From positions 31,481,266-31,545,265 of the forward strand of contig NC_081555.1 in assembly GCF_963082655.1 (NCBI RefSeq): a stretch of 64,000 nucleotides of DNA. The letters are read 5' to 3'. Shown piece by piece: positions 54,801 through 63,773 of the stretch. The position numbers were made by a program, and so were the translations under genes. Each line of letters begins with the position of its first letter. Within the stretch, counting starts at the first letter, position 1. The notes under the pieces were generated by a model that was given only the letters and a program-made list of their open reading frames with translations, was not told where the DNA came from and did not search any database. This DNA is from Stomoxys calcitrans (Eukaryota > Arthropoda > Insecta > Diptera > Muscidae).

Positions 54801-56371
54801 CTACTGTCATCTCGCCATGGTTCAGAGGAAAATGGTATAATTGTGCCATAAGCATCCAAAAATGACATTGATGTTATTGATCCTTTTAGACGTAATACTG
54901 GACCGCCTGTAACCAAAAAACAAAAACGATATATGAAATCTCTACCAAATAAATAATAGCATCTAATAACGCCTTACCATTAATTGTGACCAAAACTGGT
55001 TGAGATTTGCGCACTTCACGTTCAGGCATGGTAACGACCAGCGTTAGTATGGAACCAAAACTTGTGCCAACCCACAAAGTTGGGACTATAGAGAGCATGT
55101 CTGGGGGAAAATAAATGAGGGAAGATATTCATGTATAACGGTGAAAAAAGCAATTCAACACTGAATGTATTCTTTAAGATAGATTGTGCCTATAGAGGGC
55201 GTAATTTTCATCCGATGAGACTAACATTTTATACAATGATTTCACTCATGACTTCCAATTGACTTTATTAATCTTGGTTTTATTTGGTCTGTGTATTGAT
55301 ATTGTTTTTATATAAATCAATATCCTGATTTTTACTTCTCGTTTACGTTTGAAATATAGGTGATGGGAAATTAACGATAGTATCAATACTATCGATATTT
55401 ATTATTAAAACTATTGAAAATATCGAATGTTGCCATAATCGATAGTCTGCCAGCTCTAAAATAATGTTACTCTGTTATTATATCGATAATAGGCGTTAAA
55501 TGTTTATGGCTCGTTTCCATGGCACATCTGTAGCATGCCCATTGTAATAGTATTGGTGAAAACAAAGGTTGTGCGTCACATGTACACAGAACCATCAGTC
55601 ATGGTTGAAAAATCAAAATTATTTGATTTTTTCCATGATAGGCGTCTATCGATTACCGTTTACAAAGAAATGTGTAATCATTAATTGACAGATGTTGAAA
55701 AACACATTCTGTGCCAAATAAAGTTATAAAATGAAAAGTAAAGTGACAAAAATTAAATGAAACCAAAGGAAACGAACAAATTGATGTACCGTTTTTGCCA
55801 AAAGCTGTAGGTAATCAACACGTACACATGATGAGTACGATCATGATGTGCCGTTACTACGGTACTCACAAAACTTAATGTAGATTTGAAATAGGTTTAT
55901 TTGACCGATCTCCAGGATTCACTAGTAGATGGTTAGCTCACTTGCGAAAACATAAAGTGGATAGGCCCCATGAACATCATTAAGGATGTCAAATCTGCCG
56001 ATTCAAATATCATCATATAGGAAAAAACGTAAACAAAGAATGAATGAAATTGTATATCGACTGATCGCTTGGCTTAACCTTATTCAGTGAATCCTGACCG
56101 ATTTCCTTTATAGAACTGTCAAATAAACCTTTTTTTAAGGCTTCATTAAGTTTTGTGAATACGAAGGTTTCAATCTACATTTCGTTTAAGTAAATAAGCA
56201 GGCCAACAATTTACGACGTAATTTTATCCCATTTTATCATATTATTAAACTTACCATTCTTTTTGGCATAGCTTTCAATAAAAGCCAAACAGGTTACAGA
56301 CTCTGCGGAAGACATGTCGATGCTCGACATCGACGATGATCTAGATCTTGAAAATGACCCATCCAATTTTT
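39632..56371 (-). CDS. Tomosyn: Tomosyn, C-terminal portion (5' end outside or unseen), two alternative 3' ends
   Basis: Tomosyn binds syntaxin and SNAP-25 through a C-terminal R-SNARE coil without bringing a vesicle, and so restrains SNARE-driven exocytosis. Exons 56371-56255, 55100-54978, 54906-54784, 52584-52300, 52212-52104, 51951-51865 and 51733-51638, then either 43080-42956 plus 42882-42626 or 40088-39964 plus 39888-39632. All phases close, giving about 439 residues with either end. Diagnostic stretches: SIVPTLWVGTSFGSILTLVV and GGPVLRLKGSITSMSFLDAY (Lgl/tomosyn propeller), SIWGQQIIVHED, and the SNARE tail ERAERMANQ. The N-terminal WD40 half is not found up to 64000 and presumably lies beyond. 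A very close relative would be another Lgl-family protein, but Lgl lacks the SNARE tail. Confidence 0.93.
39964..40088 (-). CDS. Tomosyn: Tomosyn penultimate exon, distal copy
   Basis: ILDMMGTLYTVQEMPKQPKE then FFKGLFGSSTKSLDREEL. Acceptor TTTGCAG and donor T|GTAAGT, same 125-nt length as the proximal copy, 7 of 41 residues changed. Confidence 0.88.
40328..40640. mobile_element. MITE, diverged copy of the 36031-36347 family
   Basis: Ends 'tgtattttatttgagtactg' and 'aactaaaataaaac'. Lies between the two tomosyn 3' ends. Confidence 0.65.
40950..41965. repeat. R2 repeat, degenerate ~150-bp tandem units
   Basis: At least six units share 'tatgggactcaaatgaaagg', 'tatttgggag(t/a)agattacgaat' and C-rich 'cacccccaaa' blocks. 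Related to 7700-8436. Confidence 0.65.
41995..42245 (-). mobile_element. SINE S1 copy
   Basis: Tail 'cacacatcaatgagtgcttt', body 'ggcgtcccgcaatgcaacac', head 'ttctcgccaggattcgaacg' (B-box complement). Between the duplicated tomosyn ends. Confidence 0.8.
42381..42386 (-). terminator. Tomosyn: Candidate polyadenylation signal, proximal tomosyn end
   Basis: AATAAA on the - strand about 240 nt beyond the proximal stop; another hexamer at 42396-42401. Confidence 0.4.
42626..42882 (-). CDS. Tomosyn: Tomosyn last exon, proximal copy (R-SNARE a)
   Basis: 84 codons and TAA. GKANRSVAKHIPGPTLEQLN, AHLLAMERGEKLNMLEERAE, ending LMLKYKDKKWYQL, which looks closer to the family's usual C-terminus (KYKDKKWYQ) than the distal copy. 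Confidence 0.93.
42956..43080 (-). CDS. Tomosyn: Tomosyn penultimate exon, proximal copy
   Basis: FILDMMGSLYTVQEMPEQPK then GLFGGGAKSLDREEL. The leading T completes TG|T (Cys) from exon 51733-51638, so the frame closes. Followed by a 73-bp intron. Confidence 0.93.
43530..43760. repeat. MITE family R3 fragment
   Basis: 'aagtggatagaccccatgaacatcat', then 'tattgtgaatgtt' and 'tttattcaatttgaatt'. The same blocks occur at 46380-46560, 52730-52950, 55945-55985 and 62710-62830. Confidence 0.65.
43784..44210 (-). mobile_element. SINE S1 copy split by a ~230-bp insertion
   Basis: Tail half 'catgaacattccattaagga' to 'tttatagccgaca' (43859). The body resumes at 'cttaaaggcgtaccgcagtg' (about 44088). 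The intervening sequence is AT-rich and non-coding. Confidence 0.65.
44485..45470 (+). mobile_element. Jockey-group LINE (L-J) C-terminal fragment
   Basis: GYLNELAAYFATRDLKISA, VMVDGEMILTIKCTKIRGVT and the knuckle [18 protein letters not shown] (about 45320-45370) match the 3' half of the element at 24046-26168. Frames are broken several times. Located in the long tomosyn intron. Confidence 0.8.
45740..46130 (+). mobile_element. RNase-H LINE debris
   Basis: Scattered pieces: 'tctgaccataatacggtcct' (the LPDHNTVL block seen at 59300), 'gatctggatcgtgagaagac' (the DPDRE block) and a 'gaggaagatgatgagacgtt' knuckle. Heavily decayed. Confidence 0.6.
46264..46769. mobile_element. MITE family R3, nested pair
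   Basis: Outer ends AGGATTCACTTAACAAGGTT and CTATTAGTGAATCCT. An inner unit from about 46566 to 46730 has its own TGGATTCTCTGAATAAGGTT and TTTGTGAATCCT ends. Contains 'gttcatggggcctatccact' twice. Confidence 0.7.
47215..47400 (+). repeat. Two ~90-bp tandem copies
   Basis: 'cacatactctacatatactg' and 'cacatactctacatatgctg', each preceded by 'cccttaat(g/c)(c/a)ttttct'. Confidence 0.7.
47830..50480 (+). mobile_element. RTE-like LINE, decayed
   Basis: Module M-like 5' part, then an endonuclease start LRICTWNVSNLYRDGAVYAL and ALQEVRWTG (48330-48440). RT remnants: SYADDIDIIGRSPEVV (about 49830) and the C-terminal VLLYGSEAWVLVKANEAVLR and VFERKIL (50215-50300). The endonuclease region contains a 220-bp direct duplication (about 48580-48800 and 48810-49025). 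A SINE (49327-49496) splits it. Not functional. RTE clade assigned by motif style. Confidence 0.75.
49327..49496 (+). mobile_element. tRNA-derived SINE (family S2) with LINE-type 3' tail
   Basis: Head GGTAGCCGAGTTGCTAGCG (A-box) and GGTTCGATTCC (perfect B-box). The 3' part, TGGTATCACAATGGAC, 'tctaagtgagt', 'ggactgccact' and ACCTAACCTAACC, is shared with the LINE end at 16190-16270. Not a true tRNA gene: no pairing acceptor stem. Confidence 0.82.
50586..50899. mobile_element. 314-bp MITE with CCGGTTGTCGAAG termini
   Basis: Perfect 13-bp inverted ends CCGGTTGTCGAAG and CTTCGACAACCGG, and sub-terminal 'catagtcaaat'/'tttgactacg'. No ORF. In the tomosyn intron. Confidence 0.75.
50900..51637. other. 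Tomosyn intron, proximal part
   Basis: No recognisable element. Open frames at 51164-51482 are Phe/Ile-rich and have no homology I recognise. Confidence 0.5.
51638..51733 (-). CDS. Tomosyn: Tomosyn exon (FCFSNKGHGLY)
   Basis: ISKIFCFSNKGHGLYMASPT then EIQKFTISSEF. Ends TG|GTAAGT, phase 2, joining either downstream SNARE exon pair through TG|T (Cys). Confidence 0.93.
51865..51951 (-). CDS. Tomosyn: Tomosyn exon (GIVDPMLSIWGQQ)
   Basis: FQTKCKQGIVDPMLSIWGQQ then IIVHEDIT. Acceptor CATAG, donor CA|GTATGT. 87 nt, phase-consistent with both neighbours. Confidence 0.92.
52104..52212 (-). CDS. Tomosyn: Tomosyn exon (CLATYLSNGHL)
   Basis: GTCLATYLSNGHLMVHSLPS then LKLLLDTEFLPLMDL, a propeller blade strand set. 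Acceptor TTTTTAG, donor AG|GTAAGT. Confidence 0.92.
52300..52584 (-). CDS. Tomosyn: Tomosyn exon with Ser/Thr-rich loop
   Basis: A 45-residue Ser/Thr/Gly-rich linker, then DRQYIVIASEKQTKVFDIAN and CCINRIQLSEMDFAVKAKTI. Donor G|GTTAGT. The low-complexity linker is in the region that varies between tomosyn isoforms. Confidence 0.92.
52692..52960. repeat. MITE family R3 copy, right end missing
   Basis: Left end AGGATTCACTAATATAAGGT, then 'acataaagtggacaggccca'. The matching right terminus is not seen. Confidence 0.6.
52960..53690 (+). repeat. R1 repeat copy
   Basis: Units with 'cagatcggtctatatg' and 'ctcaatatctcaatttttga', ending 'ttctatggtggtggatataa'. Confidence 0.75.
53735..53970 (-). mobile_element. 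Jockey-group LINE (L-J) 3' end scrap
   Basis: 'atctttcgtctgcttagttc' and 'ggtggcggtcgttctccaag' match the 3' regions at 16660-16960, antisense. Confidence 0.65.
54060..54605. repeat. Repeat R4 copy 1, rich in TATCGATA
   Basis: Contains 'tatagagggcgctattatca', 'tttggttttatttggtctgt', 'gtatcgatactatcgatatt'. A direct copy is at 55140-55450. Several TATCGATA-type words, the DREF-site consensus in flies; function here unproven. Confidence 0.65.
54784..54906 (-). CDS. Tomosyn: Tomosyn exon (GGPVLRLKG)
   Basis: GPVLRLKGSITSMSFLDAYG then TIIPFSSEPWRDDSRDTKKE. Acceptor GTTACAG, donor C|GTAAGT. 123 nt; the split Arg codon joins the next exon. Confidence 0.93.
54978..55100 (-). CDS. Tomosyn: Tomosyn exon (LWVGTSFGSILTLVV)
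   Basis: MLSIVPTLWVGTSFGSILTL then VVTMPEREVRKSQPVLVTIN. Acceptor CCCCCAG, donor G|GTAAGG. Highly typical Lgl/tomosyn propeller segment. Confidence 0.94.
55140..55450. repeat. Repeat R4 copy 2
   Basis: Direct repeat of 54355-54605: 'gcctatagagggcgtaattt', 'ttggttttatttggtctgtg', 'atactatcgatatttattat'. Together the copies bracket the two 123-nt tomosyn exons. Confidence 0.7.
55914..56095. mobile_element. 182-bp R3 MITE with 11-bp flanking duplication
   Basis: Ends AGGATTCACT and AGTGAATCCT. Flanks GACCGATCTCC (55903-55913) and GACCGATTTCC (56096-56106) differ at one base. This is the cleanest member of family R3. Confidence 0.82.
56255..56371 (-). CDS. Tomosyn: Tomosyn exon (Ser-rich, first seen in window)
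   Basis: KLDGSFSRSRSSSMSSIDMS then SAESVTCLAFIESYAKKN. A Ser/Arg-rich linker running into propeller. Acceptor TTACAG at 56372, donor G|GTAAGT. The next exon upstream was not identified. Confidence 0.9.
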
Positions 56372-57349
56372 CTGTAATTATTGCATACAAAATATATGAA
56401 TATAAATCATGTTTAATTTAAATGTTGTAATGGTTGTTGTTGTTGTCAATGTAATGAGAGAAAAAGAGAATAAGAGTAAGATAGTTAAAGATAATGAATG
56501 ACTGATTGGTTATCGAATGCGTTAGAACTGTGATATGAAATACAATTGGGTTTGTGGCCTATGCGTGGTGAGTGAGATAGAAAGTGATTGAGGGATTATA
56601 GTGGTAATGCGTGTGGTTAGAGGGTGGCGTTGGTGTGTCAGCAAATGAAATGATGAAATGTAAAGTGTAACTAACATTGGAATTTGATCATAGCAAAGAG
56701 ACACAGAGAGAAAGAGACAGAGACAGGGGGTGATGGCGTTGTTAAGTGTTTAAAGTGTACAAGAATGCATTACAAGCAGACATTATGAGGAATTATCATT
56801 CTAGTCAAACCTTAATCGTATAGTCGGCTACATACATGTATGCATGGCATGGTATTTCAATTTGAGGCAATTCACTTTTGCTAATGCGTAATTTTGGGGT
56901 GGGAAAGAATACTATTTATCTTCCTTGTTAGGATGTTTGCTTATGAATAGTTGTTTGTTTTGTTTTTTTCTATGAAACTTAGAAGAAGAGATCACACTTA
57001 TCATCAAACATTAATGAAATGTTGTAATGCTGCATAAAGCAGGTAAAAAAATATAATAAAGAATAAGTATCGCTGACAATTTAAGATTTAAATATAATGG
57101 TGTTTTGTAATCGGCCCTTATCGCCAAACTTAACTTATTAATTTGATTGTTGGCAGAATACATAAAGTTGCAAAATGTAGTTCAAGCAACATAGCTATTG
57201 GTTATTTTAGCATTAGTGCAATTTGTATTATACAGTAATACAAAGCAAGTCCTATTTGCTGTTAATCCATAAAAGCACTAAATATCCCGCTGGATATTTG
57301 CACTAGAAACTAAACCTGAATTCCTGACTTTTACTAGATAGTACTTAAA
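56372..57349. other. Tomosyn intron upstream of first seen exon
   Basis: GTT microsatellite near 56440 and GA-rich tracts near 56460-56730. No further tomosyn exon recognised. Confidence 0.5.
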
Positions 57350-58440
57350 ATAAACAAGTAAAAAGCCGTTAAGTTAAGTTCGTTTAAATACCCACCATCT
57401 CGGGTATATATGTTAACCACATTTTGCCATAAAACGGTGAAAAATGCATAAATTATGTTCCAATGGCAGCTATATGATCCGATTTGGAAAAAATTCGGCA
57501 CGAACATTGAGCGGTCTAATAAGTACAAGTCATTTTTCAATTTTGTAGTAACTATATCCTAATATAGACCTATCAGAACCATATACGACCCGGATGTCGA
57601 AAAGCCTAACATAAGTCACTATCAAATTTAATCGAAATCGGGTTATAAATGTGCCTTTTATGGGGCCAAAACTTAAAATCGAGAGATCGGTCTATATGGC
57701 AGCTATATCCAAATCTGAACCGATCTGGGCCAAATTAAAGAGGGATGTCGAAGGGCCTAACACAACTCACAGTCCCAAATTTCGGCGAAAGCGGACAATA
57801 AATGCGCGTTTTATGGCCCCAAGAGCTTAAATCGAGTTATCGGTCTATATGGCAGCTATATCCAAATCTTGACTGATCTGGGCCAAACTGAAGAAAGATG
57901 CGGAAGGGCCTAACGCAACTCACTGTCCAAAATTTTGCAAAATCGGACAATAAATGCCCCTTTTATGGGCCCAAGACCTTAAATCGAAAGATCGGTCTAT
58001 ATGGCAGCTATATCCAAATCTTGACCGATCTGGGCCAAATTGAAGAAGGATGTCGACTGGCCTAGCACAACTTACTGTACCAAATTTCAGCAAAATCGGA
58101 TAATAAATGTGGTTTTAATGGGCGTAAGACCCTAAATAGGCGGATCGGTCTATATGGGGGGTTATATCAAGATATAGTCCAATATAGCCCATCTTCGAAC
58201 TTAACCGGCTTACGGACAAAAAAAAGAATCTTTGTATAGATTTCACAGTTTAAGCTCAATATCTCCGTTTTTAAAGACTGTAGCGTGATATCAACAGACA
58301 GATGGAGGGACATGGGTACATACTCTTAGATTTTTACGCTGAACAAGAATGTATATACTTTATAGGGTCGGAAATGGATATTTCGATGTGTTGCAAACGG
58401 AATACACTCCCATCCTTCGGTGGTGGGTTAAAAAGAGGAA
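57350..58440 (+). repeat. R1 repeat with five ~170-bp tandem units
   Basis: Starts 'aaacaagtaaaaagccgtta', ends 'ccttcggtggtgggtt'. Units contain 'gatcggtctatatggcagct' and 'gggcctaacacaactcac', separated by 160-180 bp. Confidence 0.85.
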
Positions 58441-58499
58441 AACAGAGTACTTAAAATAAATACGCTAGGTAGATAAATTAGTGGCAGGGTCTGCTGCTT

Positions 58500-59344
58500 A
58501 ATAGGTTAGGTTGAAAAGAGGGTGCAGATATTAATCCACCCCATGTCACTATGGACATACACCTAATATATACCAGTAATCGGCTTGTTGTGCGCTCTAA
58601 AAACTAACCTCAAAAAAGAAAATTTTAAGTTCGAAATTCCCTGCTACTTACAAAACCCTTAATTGTTTTTCATATCACTCCCCTAAGTTGGTTTACGTCT
58701 GGTACCATGTCCTCACCTAGGTACCTGTGTCTGTTAGCCGCAAAAGACGATCAATGACATAGGAAAAGCTCCAATCTCATTATCTATAGAATTTTCGACG
58801 ACCTACCGACTGTTTCGCTGTTCCACAGTGTAACATGCTCCCGTTATGACACCAAAAGCTATACTGACCTCCTTTTTACTTCTTTTCAGTAATAGCCTCG
58901 TCCTCTCACGATCTGGATCACCCCATAGGATTTTCGCCGTCCTACCGACTGTTTCGCTGGTCCACAGCGCCCACGCTCTTAAATTGTACTGCGTCGACCC
59001 GAAAGGATTCGTTTTAATCAAGTTTATCGATGGCAGTTCTCTGGCCTCCACTGCCAAATCGTCTGCCCTTTCATTCCCCCTTACTCCGTTATGGCCCAGC
59101 ACCCAAACGGTGCAGATCTTGCCAGCCTCAAAGAAGGCGTTAACTCCTTCTCACACTGCAAGACTGTTCGTGACCTTACCGTCCTGGTTGTTATTGCTCT
59201 TATGGCAATTTTACTGTCCGTAAAGATGTTCACACTCGACGTCCTCCCGTTAGCACTACACCACCGCACGCATTCCGTGATCGTCCGGATCTCCGCGTGC
59301 AGGACCGTATTATGGTCAGGCAGTCTAAAACAGATCTCAGTCCC
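58500..59344 (-). mobile_element. RNase-H LINE, 3' third
   Basis: On the - strand: GTEICFRLPDHNTVLHAEI, NIFTDSKIAIRAITTRTVRS, then LGHNGVRGNERADDLAVEAR (RNase H GHxGxxGNExAD) and DPDRERTRLLLKRSKKE. The acidic RNase-H residues and His are present, but frames are broken near 59100. The 3' UTR lies at 58505-58625. An S1 SINE head abuts it at 59345. Confidence 0.85.
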
Positions 59345-59445
59345 TTTTCTGATGATATCGCAAGGATTCGAACCCTGGCGTTTAGCGTCAAAGATAGACA
59401 TGCTAATATCTGCGATACGTTGGCCTCCAGTATTTATTGGGGAAC
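59345..59445 (-). mobile_element. SINE S1 head fragment
   Basis: 'gcaaggattcgaaccctggc' is the complement of a B-box, and 'gacatgctaatatctgcgat' of the A-box region. Confidence 0.7.
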
Positions 59446-59582
59446 AGATCGTAACCAATCAATGTAACGCAGTTTGGTGCTTTTACCTTGAATATTGTGG
59501 AAATTAAGATATCATTTAAAGCTTTAGTTTTAGTTGTCTACTATTACAGCTGTTTTAACAAGCATTTGTGTTTTAGAGTTCT

Positions 59583-60850
59583 GGCAAAATCAAGACCAAT
59601 TGCAACAAGTAAAAGCGTGCTAAGTTCGACCGGGCTGAATCTTGGGAACCCACCACCATGGATTCTGCTATAAATTTATACAAAATAAATTAAGTTGTAG
59701 GGCATAATTTTATTCTACATACCAAACTTCTGTTAAACCAGCAAAAATTCAACCTCCTAGGAACCGAACAAGGATGATCGAGAGACCGGTTTACATGGGA
59801 GATATATCAGGTTCTTGACCGATTTGTATCGTATGGCATAATTTTTGAAAGTCATTACAGAACACTATGTGCAAAATTTCGGCCAAATCGGATAAAAATC
59901 GAGGATTGTAAGAACTCAAGAAGTCAAATAGGGAGATCGGTTTATATAGGAGCTATAGCAGGTTATAGACCGATTGGGACCGTACTTGACACAGTTGCTG
60001 AAAGTCATAATAGAACCTCGCGCGCAAAATTTCAGTCAATTCGGGTGAAAATTAAGGCTTCTAGGGGCTCAAGAAGTCAAGTCGGGAGATCGGTTTATAA
60101 GAGAGCTATATCAGTTTCTTGGTCGATTTAGACCGTGCTTGGTCATAACAGAATACTATGTGCAAAATTTAAATTTCTGCCAAATCGGACAGAATTTGCA
60201 GCTTCCAGGGGCTCAAGTCAAATCGGGAGATCGGTTTATATGGGAGCTATATCAGGTTATTGACCGATTTATTGTTGGAAGTCATAACAGAACACCACAT
60301 GCAAAATTTCAGCGAAATCGGACAACAATTGCGGCTTCCACCGTCTCAAGAAGTCAAATCGGGAGATCGGTTTATATACCATATTCGACACAATTGTTGG
60401 AAGTCGTAAGGGAACTTTACATGCAAAATTTCATCCGATTCGGACAAAAATTGCGGCTTCCAGGGGCTCATGAATTCAAATCGGGAGATTGGTTTTTATG
60501 GGAGATATAGACCGATATAGACCGATTTGGACCGTATTTGACACAGTTGTTGGAAGTCGTATGGGAACTTTACATGCAAAATTTCAGCCGACTCGGACAA
60601 AAATTGCGGCTTCCAGGGGCTCATGAAGTCAAATCGGGAGATTAGTTTATATGGGAGATATATCTCAATCTGAACCTATATGGCCCATTTGCAATCCCCA
60701 AAGACCTATATCGATATTAAGTATCTGGTCAAAATTTCAAGCGGCTAGCTTTAGGCGTTCGACTTCTATCGTGATTTCGACAGACGGACGAACGTACGGA
60801 CGGACGGACATGGCTAGGTTGACTCAGAACATCGAGACGATCAAGATTAT
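59583..60850 (+). repeat. R1 repeat with about seven tandem units
   Basis: Starts 'caacaagtaaaagcgtgcta', 'gaccgggctgaatcttggg'. Units share 'gggagatcggtttatatggg', 'ggaagtcataacagaac' and 'caaaatttcagc'. Confidence 0.85.
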
Positions 60851-60924
60851 ATATATATTTATATATTATATATTTTTTATATATATAATAAGCCATTTCT
60901 GAAAGTTTTACACATTATCTTATA

Positions 60925-61532
60925 AAGGGTGATTTTTTTTGAGGTTAGGATTTTCATGCATTAGTATTTGATAGATCACGTGGGATTTCAGACATGGTGT
61001 CAAAGAGAAAGATGCTCAGTATGCTTTGACATTTCATCATGAATAGACTTACTAACGAGCAACGTTTGCAAATCATTGAATTTTATTACCAAAATCAGTG
61101 TTCGGTTCGAAATGTGTTCAAATTTTGACAAATTTTGTTCAGCGATGAGGCTCATTTCTGGTTGAATGGCTACGTAAATAAGCAAAATTGCCGCATTTGG
61201 AGTGAAGAGCAACCAGAAGCCGTTCAAGAACTGCCCATGCATCCCGAAAAATGCACTGTTTGGTGTGGTTTGTACGCTGGTGGAATCTTTGGACCGTATT
61301 TTTTCAAAGATGCTGTTGGACGCAACGTTACGGTGAATGAACACATTTCGAACCGAACACTGATTTTGGTAATAAAATTCAATGATTTGCAAGCGTTGCT
61401 CGTTAGTAAGTCTATTCATGATGAAATGTCAAAGCATACTGAGCATCTTTCTCTTTGACACCATGTCTGAAATCCCACGTGATCTGTCAAATACTAATGC
61501 ATGAAAATCCTAACCTCAAAAAAATCACCCTT
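60925..61532 (+). mobile_element. Internally deleted Tc1/mariner element with long inverted repeats
   Basis: TA flanks at 60923-60924 and 61533-61534; ends AAGGGTGATTTTTTTTGAGG. Inverted arms of about 200 bp include the transposase start MNRLTNEQRLQIIEFYYQNQ (from 61018). The remaining middle codes FSDEAHFWLNGYVNKQNCRI and VWCGLYAGGIFGPYFF, a Tc1/mariner transposase block with its first catalytic Asp region, but the rest is gone. Non-autonomous. Confidence 0.85.
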
Positions 61533-61835
61533 TACCTAAGTAACATTTGGGCAAGGATGTGTTCGCATTGTCTTTGTCACCTCTTTTTTATAACATTTCG
61601 GTCGAAAGTCGAAGTCAGTACTAAGCTAAAACTTCAAACTTTTTGTCATTTGATTCAATCGCTAACTCATCGAAATCAGTTGGTTTTATAAAGGAAAAAC
61701 AGGTGATTTCGAAGATTAGCCGAATAAATTTGGCAGTTAATGTGGTTCATATCATTAGGTTTTGCTTATATTACATTTTTAAGTATCCCCCTAAAGGCGT
61801 ATCCCTTTAAGCGTTACTTAGTGAATACAAAACAC

Positions 61836-61952
61836 CGTTTACACTGGTCATTAAACCCGGATTTATGGCTTTCTTCAGCTGATTTTGTAAAGGGAAAACA
61901 GATGATCGAGCCATTAAATCCGGATATAAAGAGCAGTGTAAAGGGTTTCAAA
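61836..61952. mobile_element. ~117-bp MITE related to 39060-39368
   Basis: 'tttacactggtcattaaacc' and 'cggatttatggc' face 'gccattaaatccgga' and 'gcagtgtaaag' in inverted order. Confidence 0.65.
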
Positions 61953-62699
61953 AAACGATAAATATTTATAAGTGGTATATCCGGAAAACGATTAATCGTT
62001 GAACAGTCAGCGAGATTGTCAAAAATATTTTTACCACCATCGCATAAGGAAATTCAAAACACAAACATTGTGCTTATTTTTGAGGATGACCGAATGATTA
62101 TTAAAGTTTAAATTATAAGTGTTGACAAGCATAATTTTATAAAAATCAAAGTCAAATATAAATAATCATATTTTAATGAACAAATTCTAATAACAACGAT
62201 AAATTAAAATTTTAATTAAAACAAATCCAAACGAAACTATAAAAGCCTATAATTTTTCTAAAGCAAACCATTTCTAAATGCAAGAAATTATTTAAATTCA
62301 AAATATTTGTTAAAATTTTTGAGTTTTATTATATGTCCCTTGTCATTAGACAATCATCACAATAAACACAGGATAAGCATTGTTGATATGAAAATATGGA
62401 ATCTTTACTAAGCATAACTGAAAGCCAGGAGCCGAATTACCGCATTCGTGATCGAGTGTGCTTTGGCATTGAATGAAACTTCATCTCATATTTAATGGAT
62501 GTTATACCACTTTTATAAACATTTTAATATACAATTTTTTACGAATTAAGATCGATTTAAACATTCGCCATCTAAAATTTCAAAAATATTGGTTCAATAA
62601 GGAAATGAATAATTCACAATAGAGAGATTTCGAACGATTTTACTCGTTCATGTTTGCGGTAATTTAGCCCCAGTATTCACACATACATATATGGTTGTG
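61953..62699. other. Unassigned AT-rich stretch
   Basis: No ORF or element recognised. Confidence 0.5.
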
Positions 62700-62840
62700 T
62701 AACTTGTGAAAACATAAAGTGGATAGGCCCCATGAACATCATTTAGATTGCTAAATACTGCCTATTGTGAATGCCAGTAAAAACAGATTTCTCTGATAAA
62801 ATGCAGCGTATTGCAAATCCGCACGTTATTTTTCCTTTTT
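62700..62840. repeat. R3 MITE fragment
   Basis: 'aacataaagtggataggccc' and 'catgaacatcatttagattg', as in the other R3 copies. Confidence 0.6.
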
Positions 62841-63773
62841 ATTTTATTTCAATAAGTACCCTCTGTTTATTGCAATGATGGATCATTTCTCTGCTCTAAA
62901 GTATTTTTAGAAAAATACCACATCGATTACACGGGAGCACAAATCGACACTTAGACTCTAAGATATTTCATAATGTAAGAGTTGTATGTTGTATGTTTAG
63001 CTGCTCTGTGCTCAGGGATTTCTATCGAGGTGAATCTTTTTGATATATTTGTTGTTTCTTAAGTACGTATGTATGTATTTAAATGTTATTGTCGGTCGGT
63101 TTTATAATGTAATTAATTTTTGATTTTTATTTTTTTACTATTGTATCTATGTAGAGTGATTTGATTTGCATAAAAGTTGTAATAGTTACTTACGTTTTTT
63201 AGAGAAATGATTACAAAATATTATGAAAAAAGTAAATTTTCGCAAACGGACCTAATTGTATGTGTATGCGTATATAGTGTAATAATAAGTCGATATTAAA
63301 ATATATTATTATATCATATATAAAATAGAGAAATAATAATGCATAGAAGGTTTAAGAATATTAATAATATTAAAAGACTCTTGGTTGAAGTATAATTGAA
63401 TCAGTCAGTAAAATGCAAATTTTATGTAATCATTATAATGTAAGTACATGTAACCTATTCAGTAGTTAAGTAAGTTCAAAAAAAACGTTAATAATAATTT
63501 TTAGGAAAATCAATAAAGCCACTTTATTTTATTCAACTAGTCAGTAGGTGGCAACACTACAAATTATATATATGAAGACATATTATATAGTTACTCCTTA
63601 ATTAGCCGATCTCTGATCAAATTGTATGGTAAAAATCCAAATAATACAATAATATAAAAAAACATTTTTATAATGTACTCAATGTGTTAAAAAAAAGAAA
63701 TAAAAAATGTTTCACTATGTGATGTGTTGTTGTTGCTATCTCGTAAACAATCGAGAATACTTATGTGTTTCAG
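62841..63773. other. Unassigned AT-rich stretch
   Basis: No gene seen up to 63773. A possible short + strand terminal exon follows (see findings). Confidence 0.4.
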
